This document shows positions 41,329 to 50,241 of a stretch of DNA of 64,000 nucleotides, in pieces; the first letter of the stretch is position 1, and each line of letters opens with the position of its first letter. Origin of the DNA: Streptomyces spinoverrucosus (lineage in GTDB: Bacteria; Actinomycetota; Actinomycetes; Streptomycetales; Streptomycetaceae); contig NZ_BJND01000019.1 in the NCBI RefSeq assembly GCF_006539505.1, positions 124,001 to 188,000 on the forward strand. Direction: 5' to 3'. Made by a program: the position numbers and the translations under genes. The notes beneath the pieces were generated by a model. That model made no database searches and was not told where the DNA came from. It saw only the letters and a program-made list of their open reading frames with translations.

Positions 41329-43770
41329 TCACGTGAGGTCGGGCAGATCCTCCGCGTACAGCAGAGTCAGGTCGTCCGTGCTCGGTTCGTCGAGCTGGGC
41401 GACCCGGCTCGCGTGGCGCTCCACCATCGCCTCGAACGTCTGCCGCGCGGTACGGCCGTTGCCGAACGCGGGGCCCTTCGGGATCGCCGTGAAGTACTTC
41501 AGCAGGGCTTCGGCGGCACCCGGCGCCAGCCGGTACTCGTGCTCCTCCGCTTGCTGCTCCACGATCCGCAGCAGCTCCTCGGGGCCGTAGTCGCTGAAGG
41601 TGATGGTGCGTGAGAAGCGGGACGCCACCCCGGGGTTGACGGACAGGAAGCGCTCCATCTCGGCCGTGTAGCCCGCGACGATCACCACGACCGCGTCCCG
41701 GTGGTCCTCCATCAGCTTCACCAGCGTGTCGATGGCCTCCTTGCCGAAGTCCCGGCCCGCGTCCTCCGGGGACAGCGCGTACGCCTCGTCGATGAACAGC
41801 ACGCCGCCACGCGCCCGTTCGAACGCCTCCTGGGTGCGGATGGCGGTCGAGCCGATGTGCTCGCCGACCAGGTCGACACGGGACACCTCGACCAGGTGGC
41901 CCTTGTCCAGCACACCGAGCGAGGCGAGGATCTCGCCGTACAGCCGCGCGACCGTGGTCTTGCCAGTGCCGGGGGAGCCCGTGAAGACCAGGTGCCGCTT
42001 GACCGACGCGGCCTTCAGGCCCGCCTGCTGCCGGCGCCGGCCCACCTCGATCATGTCGGTGAGGGCCCGCACCTCGCGCTTGACGCTCTCCAGGCCCACC
42101 AGAGCGTCCAGTTCACCCAGGACGGCCTTGGACGTCCGGGCCGGCGTCTGCGGCTGTGCGGCGGCGACGAGCGGCTCCTGCTCGGTCGTGCGCTGCCCGG
42201 GGATCGCCCCCAGCAGCCCCGGCGACTGAGCGGCCGTCTGGACGGCCGGCTCCGGAGGTGCCGTGGGCATGCGCAGCCCCGCGCTCTCGTCGCTGGTGCA
42301 GTCCTCGACGACCGGTCCCGCGCCCGACTCGGCGTCCGGACCGCCGTCCGCGAACTCGTAACCGCCGCGCGCGCAACGCTCCGTACGGCACTTCCTGAGC
42401 GTCGTACGGCAGCCGTCGAGCACATGGAAGCCGTACCCGCCACTGCCCCGCACCCGGCAGTTCAGGAAGCTGCCGCGGCCGCCCGCCGAGACGTAGAACC
42501 CGGCCTCGGCGGGGGAGTCGACCGTGCACCGCTCGATGGTGGGGTCGGCGCCCTTGGTGACGATCACGCCGGTCTGGGTGCCGTCCAGCGTGCAGTTGTT
42601 GAGGGTGCCGCCGCTGCCGTGGTCGCGGAACCACGCGCCGGTCGCGGCGTCCCGGATCCGGCAGTCGTCGAGCTGCGCGGTCGCCCCGTCGCTCACCGAC
42701 ACCGCCGTGTTGCGCACCTGGGACAGGTCGCTGTCGACGACGTCCGCGCGCGAGCCGCGGTCCAGGACGAACAGCGCGTCGGGCACGTCGTGCACCCGGC
42801 AGGAGTCCAGCACCGCCGTGGCGCCGTCGCTGACCCAGACCGCCGGGTAGTCGCCGGTGCTGTCGAAGATCTCGCACTGGTTGGCGTCCACGCGCGTGCC
42901 CGGGTCCCACACCGACAGGCCGTTGCGCCCGAACTGCCGCACGCTGGTGCGGGTCAGCGTCAGCACGGAGCGGGAGCGCAGGTCTACCGCGTTCTCGGGA
43001 ATGTCGTGGATGCGGCAGTCGGCGAGGGTGAGCACGGCGTCCGTGTCGAGGGTGACACCGTCGGCCGTGGTGCGGTGCACATCGCAGTCGGTGAGGTGGG
43101 CGGTGGCCCGGCCGGTGATCTGCACACCACTGCCCCGGACCTCGTACACCTCGCAACCGACCGCCTCCAGCGCGGAGTTCTCACCTGTCGCGGTGAGGCC
43201 CGAACCCGAGGCGTGGTGCACCCGGCAGCGCTCCAGACGCGGATGCGCGCCGCCGCGCACCGCCACGCCGGCCTGCCCGGCCGCGACGACCTCGCAGTCC
43301 TCGAACACGCCGCCCCCGCCGTCGACCACCGCGATCCCGATGCCCGCCGGATTGTCGACGGTGCACCGCCGCACGGTCGGCCGCGCGCTCCCGCGCACCT
43401 CGATCCCGGCGGCGGACCGCGTGACCACCCGCACGTCGGTCAGCTCGGGCGCGCCCTCCTCGACGAGCAGCGCGGGCACGGCCGCGTCCTGGCCCTCGAC
43501 ATGCAGGTCCTGGACCACCGCGGAGGCGCGCACGGTGAGCGGCACCCCGTCGACGGGCGCGATCCGCACGGAGCCGGGCGAGCCCTCGGGTCCGCGCAGG
43601 GTCACCGCCCGCTGGACGACGAGGTTCTCCCGGTAGGTCCCCGGGGCGATGGTGAGCACATCACCGTCGGCCGCGGCCTCCAGGGCGGCGGCGAGCGATG
43701 TGTACTCACCCGTGCGGCGCCGCCACCGCGATGTACCGGCGTGCGTCACCTGGACCGTGCCCTGTGCCAT
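41329..43770 (-). CDS. Beta-helix repeat protein fused to a CbbX/EccA-like AAA+ ATPase
   Basis: An 813-residue fusion. Residues about 20-510 are right-handed parallel beta-helix repeats of ~23 residues (patterns such as DCRIHDIPENAVDLR, GRGSFLNCRVRGSGGYGF). A Pro/Gln-rich linker leads to an AAA+ domain: VGLESVKREVRALTDMIEV, Walker A GSPGTGKTT (598-606), Walker B VLFIDEAYA (657-665), sensor and arginine finger in VASRFSRT. The ATPase resembles SpoVK/CbbX and the EccA ATPases of type VII secretion. ATG 43770 begins the helix domain. The beta-helix may recognise a polymer or protein lattice while the AAA+ ring remodels it. No signal peptide, so cytoplasmic. Confidence 0.85.
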   Translation of the reverse strand: MAQGTVQVTHAGTSRWRRRTGEYTSLAAALEAAADGDVLTIAPGTYRENLVVQRAVTLRGPEGSPGSVRIAPVDGVPLTVRASAVVQDLHVEGQDAAVPALLVEEGAPELTDVRVVTRSAAGIEVRGSARPTVRRCTVDNPAGIGIAVVDGGGGVFEDCEVVAAGQAGVAVRGGAHPRLERCRVHHASGSGLTATGENSALEAVGCEVYEVRGSGVQITGRATAHLTDCDVHRTTADGVTLDTDAVLTLADCRIHDIPENAVDLRSRSVLTLTRTSVRQFGRNGLSVWDPGTRVDANQCEIFDSTGDYPAVWVSDGATAVLDSCRVHDVPDALFVLDRGSRADVVDSDLSQVRNTAVSVSDGATAQLDDCRIRDAATGAWFRDHGSGGTLNNCTLDGTQTGVIVTKGADPTIERCTVDSPAEAGFYVSAGGRGSFLNCRVRGSGGYGFHVLDGCRTTLRKCRTERCARGGYEFADGGPDAESGAGPVVEDCTSDESAGLRMPTAPPEPAVQTAAQSPGLLGAIPGQRTTEQEPLVAAAQPQTPARTSKAVLGELDALVGLESVKREVRALTDMIEVGRRRQQAGLKAASVKRHLVFTGSPGTGKTTVARLYGEILASLGVLDKGHLVEVSRVDLVGEHIGSTAIRTQEAFERARGGVLFIDEAYALSPEDAGRDFGKEAIDTLVKLMEDHRDAVVVIVAGYTAEMERFLSVNPGVASRFSRTITFSDYGPEELLRIVEQQAEEHEYRLAPGAAEALLKYFTAIPKGPAFGNGRTARQTFEAMVERHASRVAQLDEPSTDDLTLLYAEDLPDLT

Positions 43771-43928
43771 GGCGTTGTTGTGCCCCCACCTCGGTCGTAC
43801 TGATGGCTTGTTCGCCCTCGGGGCGCGCCCCTGAAGCTCGCTCGCGCGCAGGTCGATGCCGAAGTCGGCTTCGGCCGGTCCACCGTAGCGTGCGCGCGGA
43901 CGCCGGGTTGACCGGAGCCGGAAGGCTG

Positions 43929-44531
43929 TCAGCTGCCGGTGCCGGTCCTGCCCCAGTCCGGGCCCGCCCGCTCCCATGCCTGGTCCCAACGCGCGTACCG
44001 GCGAAGGACCATACGCCAGACGATCAGCCGTCTGCCGCCCTCCACGAGGCACGCGGTCAGCAGCGCCACGCCGAACCCGGCGAGGACGGCGTGCGTCGAC
44101 GCCGTGGCGGGGTCCAGCGGGCGGGCCACCATGCGCCCCTGCTCGTCGGTCCATATCGTGAACCGGTCGCCCGGCTCGGGCGACTTGAGGCGGGTCAGTG
44201 CCGGGCCGTTCTGATAGGTGCCGTCCGGGGCGGTCCAATGGGCGAGCACGCGCGTCCTGCTGTCCCGCGAGGCCGTCTCGGGGTCGGCGGCAAGCGGGGC
44301 GCGGTCCAGCTCCCGGACGACGGTGGCCGTCACCAGGTGCCGGGACGCGCGCTGCTCCCGGACGGACTTCTGGAGGCTGTCCTCGGCGACGGAGCCGACG
44401 AGGGAGCCGATCACGGGCGCGACGAGGAGTATCAGCAGCAGGGCGGTCAGCGCCACCCAGGCCTCGACGAGGTCGGTCGTGCGGCGCAGCGGATTGTGCC
44501 GCCAGCGCCACAGGCCGCGAACAGCGCGCAT
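43929..44531 (-). CDS. Rv1733c-family membrane protein
   Basis: A 200-residue protein with two transmembrane helices: LVEAWVALTALLLILLVAPV near the N-terminus and AVLAGFGVALLTACLVEGG near the C-terminus, with an extracytoplasmic loop between. The basic start MRAVRGLWRWRHNPLRR and the GPALTRLKSPEPGDRFTIW loop match the actinobacterial Rv1733c-like group. ATG 44531 gives the family start. The function is unknown. It lies 158 bp upstream of the beta-helix/AAA gene on the same strand. Confidence 0.8.
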   Translation of the reverse strand: MRAVRGLWRWRHNPLRRTTDLVEAWVALTALLLILLVAPVIGSLVGSVAEDSLQKSVREQRASRHLVTATVVRELDRAPLAADPETASRDSRTRVLAHWTAPDGTYQNGPALTRLKSPEPGDRFTIWTDEQGRMVARPLDPATASTHAVLAGFGVALLTACLVEGGRRLIVWRMVLRRYARWDQAWERAGPDWGRTGTGS

Positions 44532-44709
44532 GTCCCGCACCCCCTTCCCGCTCCATGACAACCCCCGGCGGAGCCGCTCACAGGCGGTCCCGGTCAAAGA
44601 GAGAGCGACATCACGTGCGCCCCGGGCCTCTCATGAACGACTCACAAAGGCCCAACGCCCAGGTGGCGCGCATGGGTTCCCGCCCGACCGGACTTCCCGG
44701 CGATATCGC

Positions 44710-45534
44710 TCATTCGAGGACACGGACCGGGTCACCGACCCGGATCGTGCCCTGGGACCTGGGCACGAGATTCTGACCGAAGATCAGCTTTCCGTCGATC
44801 CGGCGGTGCCGCCCGAGGGTGCGCAGGGGCTCCCGGCCGCGCTCGGCGGTGCCCTGGTCGGTCGTCGTCACGACGCACCGGCCGCACATCTTGGCGACAC
44901 GGAACTCGACCTCGCCGATGGCGATGCGCCGCCAGCCGTCCTCGGCCCAGGGTGCGGTGCCCGCGACGACCACGTTCGGCCGGAAGCGGTTCATCGGCAG
45001 CGGGCCCTCCTCGGCCAGACCGTCCTCGGCTATCAGCGAGTTCAGGGCGTCGAGGGAGGCGACCGAGGTGAGCAGCAGGGGATAGCCGTCGGCGAACGAG
45101 ACCGTCTCACCGGGCAGCGCGTAGTCCGGGTCGACGGGCCGACGGGTGGCCGGGTCGTCCATGTGGACCAGACGTGTGCCCGCACCGACGTACGCACTGC
45201 ACCACGCGTGCGCGGCGTCGGCGGCGAGGACCCCCTCCACCTTGGTCCCGAAGATGTCCAGCGTGACCATGGCGGCCGGCTCCGGGACGGGCACGGTCAG
45301 GGGGTCGAGACCCGGCGCGGACAGCCGGACGCCGCCGCCGGGCAGCAGCTCGGCGGCGGCCAGCGCAAGGCGCGGTTGCTGGCGTTGCGTGACGACCTTT
45401 CCCCCGTCGTCGATCAGCACCCAGCGTCTGTCCCCGGCCAGCCCCCAGGGCTCCACAACGGCCTCACGGGGCGCCAGGCCCCGGAACGCCTTGACCGGAT
45501 GGACGTGAATCGAATGCAGCTCCGCGTTCCCCAT
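44710..45534 (-). CDS. MOSC-domain protein (mARC/YcbX-like)
   Basis: A 274-residue protein with the MOSC N-terminal barrel (about 1-95, LHSIHVHPVKAFRG) and MOSC domain. NRFRPNVVV and the molybdenum-cofactor cysteine region KMCGRCVVTTTDQ (about 215-227; Cys220 the likely ligand) are intact, then the C-terminal GQNLVPRSQGTIRVGD. Such proteins reduce N-hydroxylated compounds with an electron-transfer partner. No 2Fe-2S tail is present, unlike E. coli YcbX. Confidence 0.9.
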   Translation of the reverse strand: MGNAELHSIHVHPVKAFRGLAPREAVVEPWGLAGDRRWVLIDDGGKVVTQRQQPRLALAAAELLPGGGVRLSAPGLDPLTVPVPEPAAMVTLDIFGTKVEGVLAADAAHAWCSAYVGAGTRLVHMDDPATRRPVDPDYALPGETVSFADGYPLLLTSVASLDALNSLIAEDGLAEEGPLPMNRFRPNVVVAGTAPWAEDGWRRIAIGEVEFRVAKMCGRCVVTTTDQGTAERGREPLRTLGRHRRIDGKLIFGQNLVPRSQGTIRVGDPVRVLE

Positions 45535-45574
45535 GAGGCCATCGTGCCAGGCGGCACCGACAACCACGCGGGGA

Positions 45575-46009
45575 TCAGTAGCCGCGGTACTGCTGGTTGT
45601 TGTACGGGTCCTGGTACGGCGCCGGGGTGGGCCGGGGAGCCGCCGGGCGCATCGCCTCGTACCCCGTGCCGCCGGGCGCCGCGGGGCGCGGCTGCTGCGG
45701 CTGCGGGCCGGGGTAGCCCCGGGGCGCGGCCGCCTGCTGCGGGATGTACGCGGTCGGCGCCTGCTGCAGCGGAGCGGGCTGCGGCGCCTGGGGGTAGCCG
45801 TAGGAGGGCTGGGACGGTGCCGCCGGGAGGGCGGGCAGCGCGGACGGGAGCGCGGGCAGGTGGCTGCCCGGGGTGTCGTACGCGGCGGGGACCCGGATCG
45901 GGGCGATCTGCGGGGTGCCCCGCTCGGCCACGAGCGAGTCGTAGATCGGAGTGTCCGGGAAGGAGGCGGAGTAGTAGCCGCCGCCATAGGTGGAGCGGGG
46001 GGAGGTCAT
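45575..46009 (-). CDS. DUF6643-type Pro/Gln-rich protein
   Basis: A 144-residue low-complexity protein. The conserved N-terminal third is TSPRSTYGGGYYSASFPDTP and IYDSLVAERGTPQIAPIRVP; the rest is rich in Pro, Gln, Ala and Tyr and likely disordered. It matches a streptomycete family of unknown function. ATG 46009 has GGGGGAG-like sequence only downstream on the other strand, so the start rests on conservation. It stops 40 bp before the MOSC gene on the same strand. Confidence 0.7.
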   Translation of the reverse strand: MTSPRSTYGGGYYSASFPDTPIYDSLVAERGTPQIAPIRVPAAYDTPGSHLPALPSALPALPAAPSQPSYGYPQAPQPAPLQQAPTAYIPQQAAAPRGYPGPQPQQPRPAAPGGTGYEAMRPAAPRPTPAPYQDPYNNQQYRGY

Positions 46010-46299
46010 GGCACATAAGTTAAGCCCACGATGTGCTGGTTGGGGAGACCGATAAGAGGGTTGTTTTCTGCGTCCGTGGTGACGTGGGATCCCCAATGCG
46101 AGCGAACTTGGGAAAAAGGGGCGCCAAGCGGCGGCAGAATCGTGTAAAGGCTCAGTTCCCAGGGGGTTACCGGCGGTTGGCCACTCGTCTTTCGCACTCC
46201 CCATGGGCGTTCGACGTCATGGGCAATACGTTGGAACGCACGGAGAACCCGATGGGCTGCCGGGACGCGACCTGGCGGTGACAGGTGATGGGGGCGGAC

Positions 46300-47526
46300 A
46301 TGTCAATGCCGAAGGGATCGAATGTCCCGGTGCCGACGACGGCGCTGCGGGTGGAACTGGGGTGGCGCTCCGGACCGGGCGTCCCCGACACCGACGCCTC
46401 GGCGCTGCTGCTGGTGGGCGGAAAGGTGCGCTCGGACGCGGATTTCGTCTTCTACAACCAGCCGCAGCACTCCTCCGGAGCGATCCGGCACGAGGGCAAG
46501 CGGGACGCCGGCGGCCGGGTCACCGACACGCTGCTCGTCGACCTCGCGCGCGTCGAGCCCGCCATCGAGACGATCGTGCTCGTCGCGTCGGCGGACGGCG
46601 GGACGTTCGCGCAGGTGCCGGGTCTGTACATCGAGGTCAAGGACGCCGCCCAGGGCACGGTGGCCGCCCGGTTCGACAGCGCGGGCGCGACCGTGGAAAC
46701 GGCCTTCGTGCTCGGTGAGTTCTACCGGCGCCAGGGCACCTGGAAGTTCCGCGCCGTCGGCCAGGGATACAGCAGCGGCCTGGAAGGCCTGGCCACGGAC
46801 TTCGGCATCACGGTGGACGAGCCGCAGCACACGGCACCCAGCGCGCCGCCGGTGACCACGACTCCGCCGCCTGTCCCGACGGCGCCTGTCCAGCTCACCA
46901 AGGTCACGCTGACCAAGGCCTCCCCGTCGGTGTCGCTGACCAAGCAGGGCGGGACGTCGGGCGCCATGCGCGTGAACCTCAACTGGCGGGTGCGCAAACA
47001 GTTCTCGGGGTGGGGCGGCAAGCGCGGCCGTGCGGTCGCCATGCACTCGGACCTCGACCTCGACCTGTGCGCCCTGTACGAACTCAACGACGGCAGCAAG
47101 GGCGTCGTACAGGCCCTCGGCAACGCGTTCGGATCCCTGCACCAGCCGCCGTACATCCACCTCGACGGCGACGACCGCACCGGTGCCGTGGAGAGCGGCG
47201 AGAACCTCACCATCAACCTCGACCACAAGCAGGCGTTCCGGCGGATCCTGGTGTTCGTCACCATCTACGAGGGCGCCAGCTCCTTCGCCGATCTGCACGC
47301 CACGGTCACCCTGCAGCCGCAGTTCGGCGCGCCGATCGAGTTCTCCCTGGACGAGTGCACGGTCCGCTCCCCGGTGTGCGCGCTCGCGCTCATCACCAAC
47401 ACCGGCACTGACCTGGTCGTCCAGCGCGAGGCCCGCTACCTGGTGCCCGATCGCGGGGTGGGCATGCAGCGGGCCGTCGACCGCGCTTACGGGTGGGGCA
47501 TGAACTGGACGCCCGGCCGCAAGTGA
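46300..47526 (+). CDS. TerD/TerA double-domain stress protein
   Basis: A 408-residue cytoplasmic calcium-binding-type protein of the tellurium-resistance family. Residues 1-170 are a TerD domain ([43 protein letters not shown]-like strand), followed by a Pro/Thr linker (about 180-205) and a second TerA-like domain (about 225-400, [36 protein letters not shown]). ATG 46300 is the usual MSMPKGSN start; GTG 46285 is possible. The 290-bp upstream gap holds promoters for this gene and the divergent DUF6643 gene. Confidence 0.9.
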   Translation: MSMPKGSNVPVPTTALRVELGWRSGPGVPDTDASALLLVGGKVRSDADFVFYNQPQHSSGAIRHEGKRDAGGRVTDTLLVDLARVEPAIETIVLVASADGGTFAQVPGLYIEVKDAAQGTVAARFDSAGATVETAFVLGEFYRRQGTWKFRAVGQGYSSGLEGLATDFGITVDEPQHTAPSAPPVTTTPPPVPTAPVQLTKVTLTKASPSVSLTKQGGTSGAMRVNLNWRVRKQFSGWGGKRGRAVAMHSDLDLDLCALYELNDGSKGVVQALGNAFGSLHQPPYIHLDGDDRTGAVESGENLTINLDHKQAFRRILVFVTIYEGASSFADLHATVTLQPQFGAPIEFSLDECTVRSPVCALALITNTGTDLVVQREARYLVPDRGVGMQRAVDRAYGWGMNWTPGRK

Positions 47527-47539
47527 ACCCTCGCAGGAC

Positions 47540-48715
47540 TCACCCCTCGTCGGGGACGGTGTCCGGACGCGTGTAGGTGCGGCCCTTCCAGGCCGCACCG
47601 CGTCCCCTGTAGTGCTGCACGGCGGAATCGACCGTCATCAGGAGGTACAGAGACGCGGTGAACGGCAGCAGGGGAGCCAGCCACAGCGGCTGCTCGTAGT
47701 AGCGGAGCATGGGCAGGTACGTTCCCGTCATCACCAGCCATGCCAGGGCGCCCAGCGCCGCCGTCGGCGTACTCCCCAGGGCCAGGCCCACGACGAGCGT
47801 CACGGGCGGCACCAGATATACGACCGCAAGCCCGGCGACCGTCCCGGCCAGCAGGAGCGGGTTGTGCCGCAGCTGGGCGTATGCGTTGCGCGAGACCATG
47901 CGCCACAGGTCGTGCAGCCGGGGGTAGGGGCGCACGCTGTCCACCCGCTCGGCGAGCCCCAGCCAGAGGAGCCCGCCGCTGCCTCGGACGGCCCGGGCGA
48001 CGGCCACGTCGTCGATGACCGCGTGCCGGATGGCGTCGGGGATCCCCGCCCGCTCGGCGGCCTCGGTGCGCAGCAGTACACAGCCGCCCGCCGCGGCGGC
48101 GGTCCGCGCTCCCTTCCGGCCGATCCGGCGGAACGGGTACAGCTGTGCGAAGAAGTAGACGAAGGCCGGAACGACGAGCCGCTCCCACAGGCTCTCGACG
48201 CGCAGCCGCGCCATCTGCGAGACAAGGTCGTAGCCGCCCGTGCGTGCTGCCGCCACCAGCTCGCGCAGACTGTCCGGCCCGTGCGCGATGTCGGCGTCCG
48301 TCAGCAGCAGGTACTCGGGGGCACGCGCGCGTGCGAGGCCGATGCCGTGCCGCACCGCCCAGAGCTTGCCGGTCCAGCCCGCGGGCGGCTCGCCGGGCGA
48401 GTCCACGGTCAGCGGCAGCCCGCCGTACCGACGCGACAGCTCGCGCGCCAGCTCTCCGGTGCCGTCCGTGCTGCCGTCGTCCACCAGGAAGACCTCAGCC
48501 CGCCCCGGATAGTCCTGCGTGAGCAGGGACGGCAGGCTGACCGGCAGCACGGCGGCCTCATCGCGCGCGGGGACGACGACACCCACGGTCGGCCAGACGT
48601 CGGGTTCCGTCCGGGGCGGCAACCGAACATCCGTACGCCAGAAGAAGCCCTGACAGAGCAGCAGCCACAGCCAGGCGGCGAGGGATCCGGCGGCGATCCA
48701 CAGGAAGGCGCTCAC
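47540..48715 (-). CDS. Family 2 glycosyltransferase, HpnB-like
   Basis: A 391-residue membrane glycosyltransferase. TM1 is at the N-terminus (LWIAAGSLAAWLWLLLCQGF). The GT-A domain has VGVVVPARDEAAVLPVSL, FLVDDGSTDGT, and the metal/nucleotide DXD-like LLTDADIAHGPDSL. HpnB-type marks are VPAFVYFFAQLYPF and AAAGGCVLL; three or four C-terminal helices follow. HpnB proteins are linked to hopanoid loci, but no hopanoid gene is near, so the acceptor is open. GTG 48715. It converges with the TerD gene after 13 bp. Confidence 0.87.
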   Translation of the reverse strand: MSAFLWIAAGSLAAWLWLLLCQGFFWRTDVRLPPRTEPDVWPTVGVVVPARDEAAVLPVSLPSLLTQDYPGRAEVFLVDDGSTDGTGELARELSRRYGGLPLTVDSPGEPPAGWTGKLWAVRHGIGLARARAPEYLLLTDADIAHGPDSLRELVAAARTGGYDLVSQMARLRVESLWERLVVPAFVYFFAQLYPFRRIGRKGARTAAAAGGCVLLRTEAAERAGIPDAIRHAVIDDVAVARAVRGSGGLLWLGLAERVDSVRPYPRLHDLWRMVSRNAYAQLRHNPLLLAGTVAGLAVVYLVPPVTLVVGLALGSTPTAALGALAWLVMTGTYLPMLRYYEQPLWLAPLLPFTASLYLLMTVDSAVQHYRGRGAAWKGRTYTRPDTVPDEG

Positions 48716-48772
48716 CCGCGCAGTCTGCCCCACCGGACCGGCCGCAAGAGGCCCATCGTCTATCGTGGCCGG

Positions 48773-49558
48773 GTGAAGATCGCGCTCATGGACTCCGGAA
48801 TCGGTCTGCTGGCAGCCACCGCAGCGGTACGGCGCCTCCGCCCCGACGCCGATCTCGTACTCTCCCTCGACCCCGACGGCATGCCCTGGGGGCCGCGCAC
48901 GCCCGAGGACCTCACCGAGCGCGCCCTGGCCGTCGCCGAGGCGGCCGCCGCGCACCGGCCCGACGCGCTCATCGTCGGCTGCAACACCGCGACCGTGCAC
49001 GCCCTGACCGCCCTGCGCGCCCGCCTGGAACCCGCGCTGCCGGTCATCGGCACGGTCCCGGCGATCAAGCCGGCCGCGGCCGGCGGCGGCCCCGTCGCGA
49101 TCTGGGCCACACCCGCCACGACCGGCAGCCCCTACCAGCGCGGACTCATCGAGAACTTCGCCGAGGGCGTGAAGGTCACCGAGGTGCCGTGCTGGGGACT
49201 CGCGGAAGCGGTCGAACGCGCTGACGAGACGGCCATCGACGCCGCCGTAGCGGCGGCCGCCGAGCTGACCCCCGACGACGTCACGACCGTCGTCCTGGGC
49301 TGCACCCACTACGAACTCGTCGCCGAACGCATCCGCGCCGCCGTGCAGCGCCCCGGCCTGCCCCCGCTCGTCCTGCACGGCTCCGCCGGGGCGGTGGCCG
49401 CCCAGACGCTGCGCCGGATCGGCGCGCGTCCCGGGCCCGGGGCCACGCCCCTCGGCAGCGTGACAGTGCTGCTCAGCGGCCGCGAGGGAGCGCTGCCCGC
49501 GGCCGCCCTGACATACGAGGAAGGCCGCCTGCTCACGGCCGCCACCCCCGTCCGGTGA
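48773..49558 (+). CDS. Asp/Glu racemase-family protein (MurI-like)
   Basis: A 261-residue protein with the family's two catalytic cysteines: IVGCNTATVHAL (Cys70) and VLGCTHYELVAE (Cys177), plus the N-terminal MDSGIG. It is similar to glutamate racemase, but the N-terminal signature is DSGIGLLA rather than the usual DSGVGGLTV, so it may be a paralogue with another substrate. GTG 48773. Divergent from the glycosyltransferase across 57 bp. Confidence 0.83.
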   Translation: MKIALMDSGIGLLAATAAVRRLRPDADLVLSLDPDGMPWGPRTPEDLTERALAVAEAAAAHRPDALIVGCNTATVHALTALRARLEPALPVIGTVPAIKPAAAGGGPVAIWATPATTGSPYQRGLIENFAEGVKVTEVPCWGLAEAVERADETAIDAAVAAAAELTPDDVTTVVLGCTHYELVAERIRAAVQRPGLPPLVLHGSAGAVAAQTLRRIGARPGPGATPLGSVTVLLSGREGALPAAALTYEEGRLLTAATPVR

Positions 49559-49664
49559 CCGCCGGTCACTGATCGGAATCCCTCGGTCCGCACCGAGCCC
49601 TGCCCGCTGGTCACTGTGTGCAACACCGCTACCCCCTCAGCGAAACCTGAGTAGTCTCAATGGC

Positions 49665-50213
49665 ATGAGGGACCACCCCCACGGCGAGCACACCCCGCCT
49701 CCCGACGTCTGGACCGGCCGGGCCACCAACCGGGTCCAGTGGCTGCTGGCGCTCGTCGGCGCCGCCTGCCTCGCGCTCGGCATCGAGCTGGCCGTGGCCT
49801 CAGCGTGGACCGAGGACGGCCTCGCACCGCTCGTGATGTCCGTCGTCGGCTGCATCGCCGCAGGACTGCTGGTCCTGTTCGGCACCCTCGCCTTCGTGCA
49901 CGTCGCCCTGCGGGTGGACAAGGAGTGCCTTGAGGTGCGCTGCGGGCACATCGGTGTGCCGCGCCGCCGTATCCCGCTGTCGCAGGTCGTCGGCGCGGAG
50001 TTCGTCCCGCACGTCACGCCGCGCCACTGGGGCGGCTGGGGCTACCGCTGGCGGCCCGAGAAGGGCACCGCGGTCGTCGTACGGCGTGGCGAGGGTGTGG
50101 AGCTGCGGCTGTGGGACGGTCACACGTTCACGATCACCGTGGACAACGCGGAGACGGCCGTACGGATCATCAAGGAGCGGCTGCGGCCGACCACGCCCGG
50201 GGCGGTGCACTGA
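49665..50213 (+). CDS. Two-helix membrane protein, PH-like cytoplasmic domain
   Basis: A 182-residue protein I do not recognise by name. Two transmembrane helices (WLLALVGAACLALGIELAVA and VVGCIAAGLLVLFGTLAFVH) are followed by a strand-rich cytoplasmic domain (CLEVRCGHIGVPRRRIPLSQ, TAVVVRRGEGVELRLW) that looks like a bacterial PH domain. ATG 49665; the segment TAGTCT 13 bp upstream may be a -10. The function is unknown. Confidence 0.75.
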   Translation: MRDHPHGEHTPPPDVWTGRATNRVQWLLALVGAACLALGIELAVASAWTEDGLAPLVMSVVGCIAAGLLVLFGTLAFVHVALRVDKECLEVRCGHIGVPRRRIPLSQVVGAEFVPHVTPRHWGGWGYRWRPEKGTAVVVRRGEGVELRLWDGHTFTITVDNAETAVRIIKERLRPTTPGAVH

Positions 50214-50241
50214 GGTCGCGGGGAGCGGCTCGCCCAGGTCA

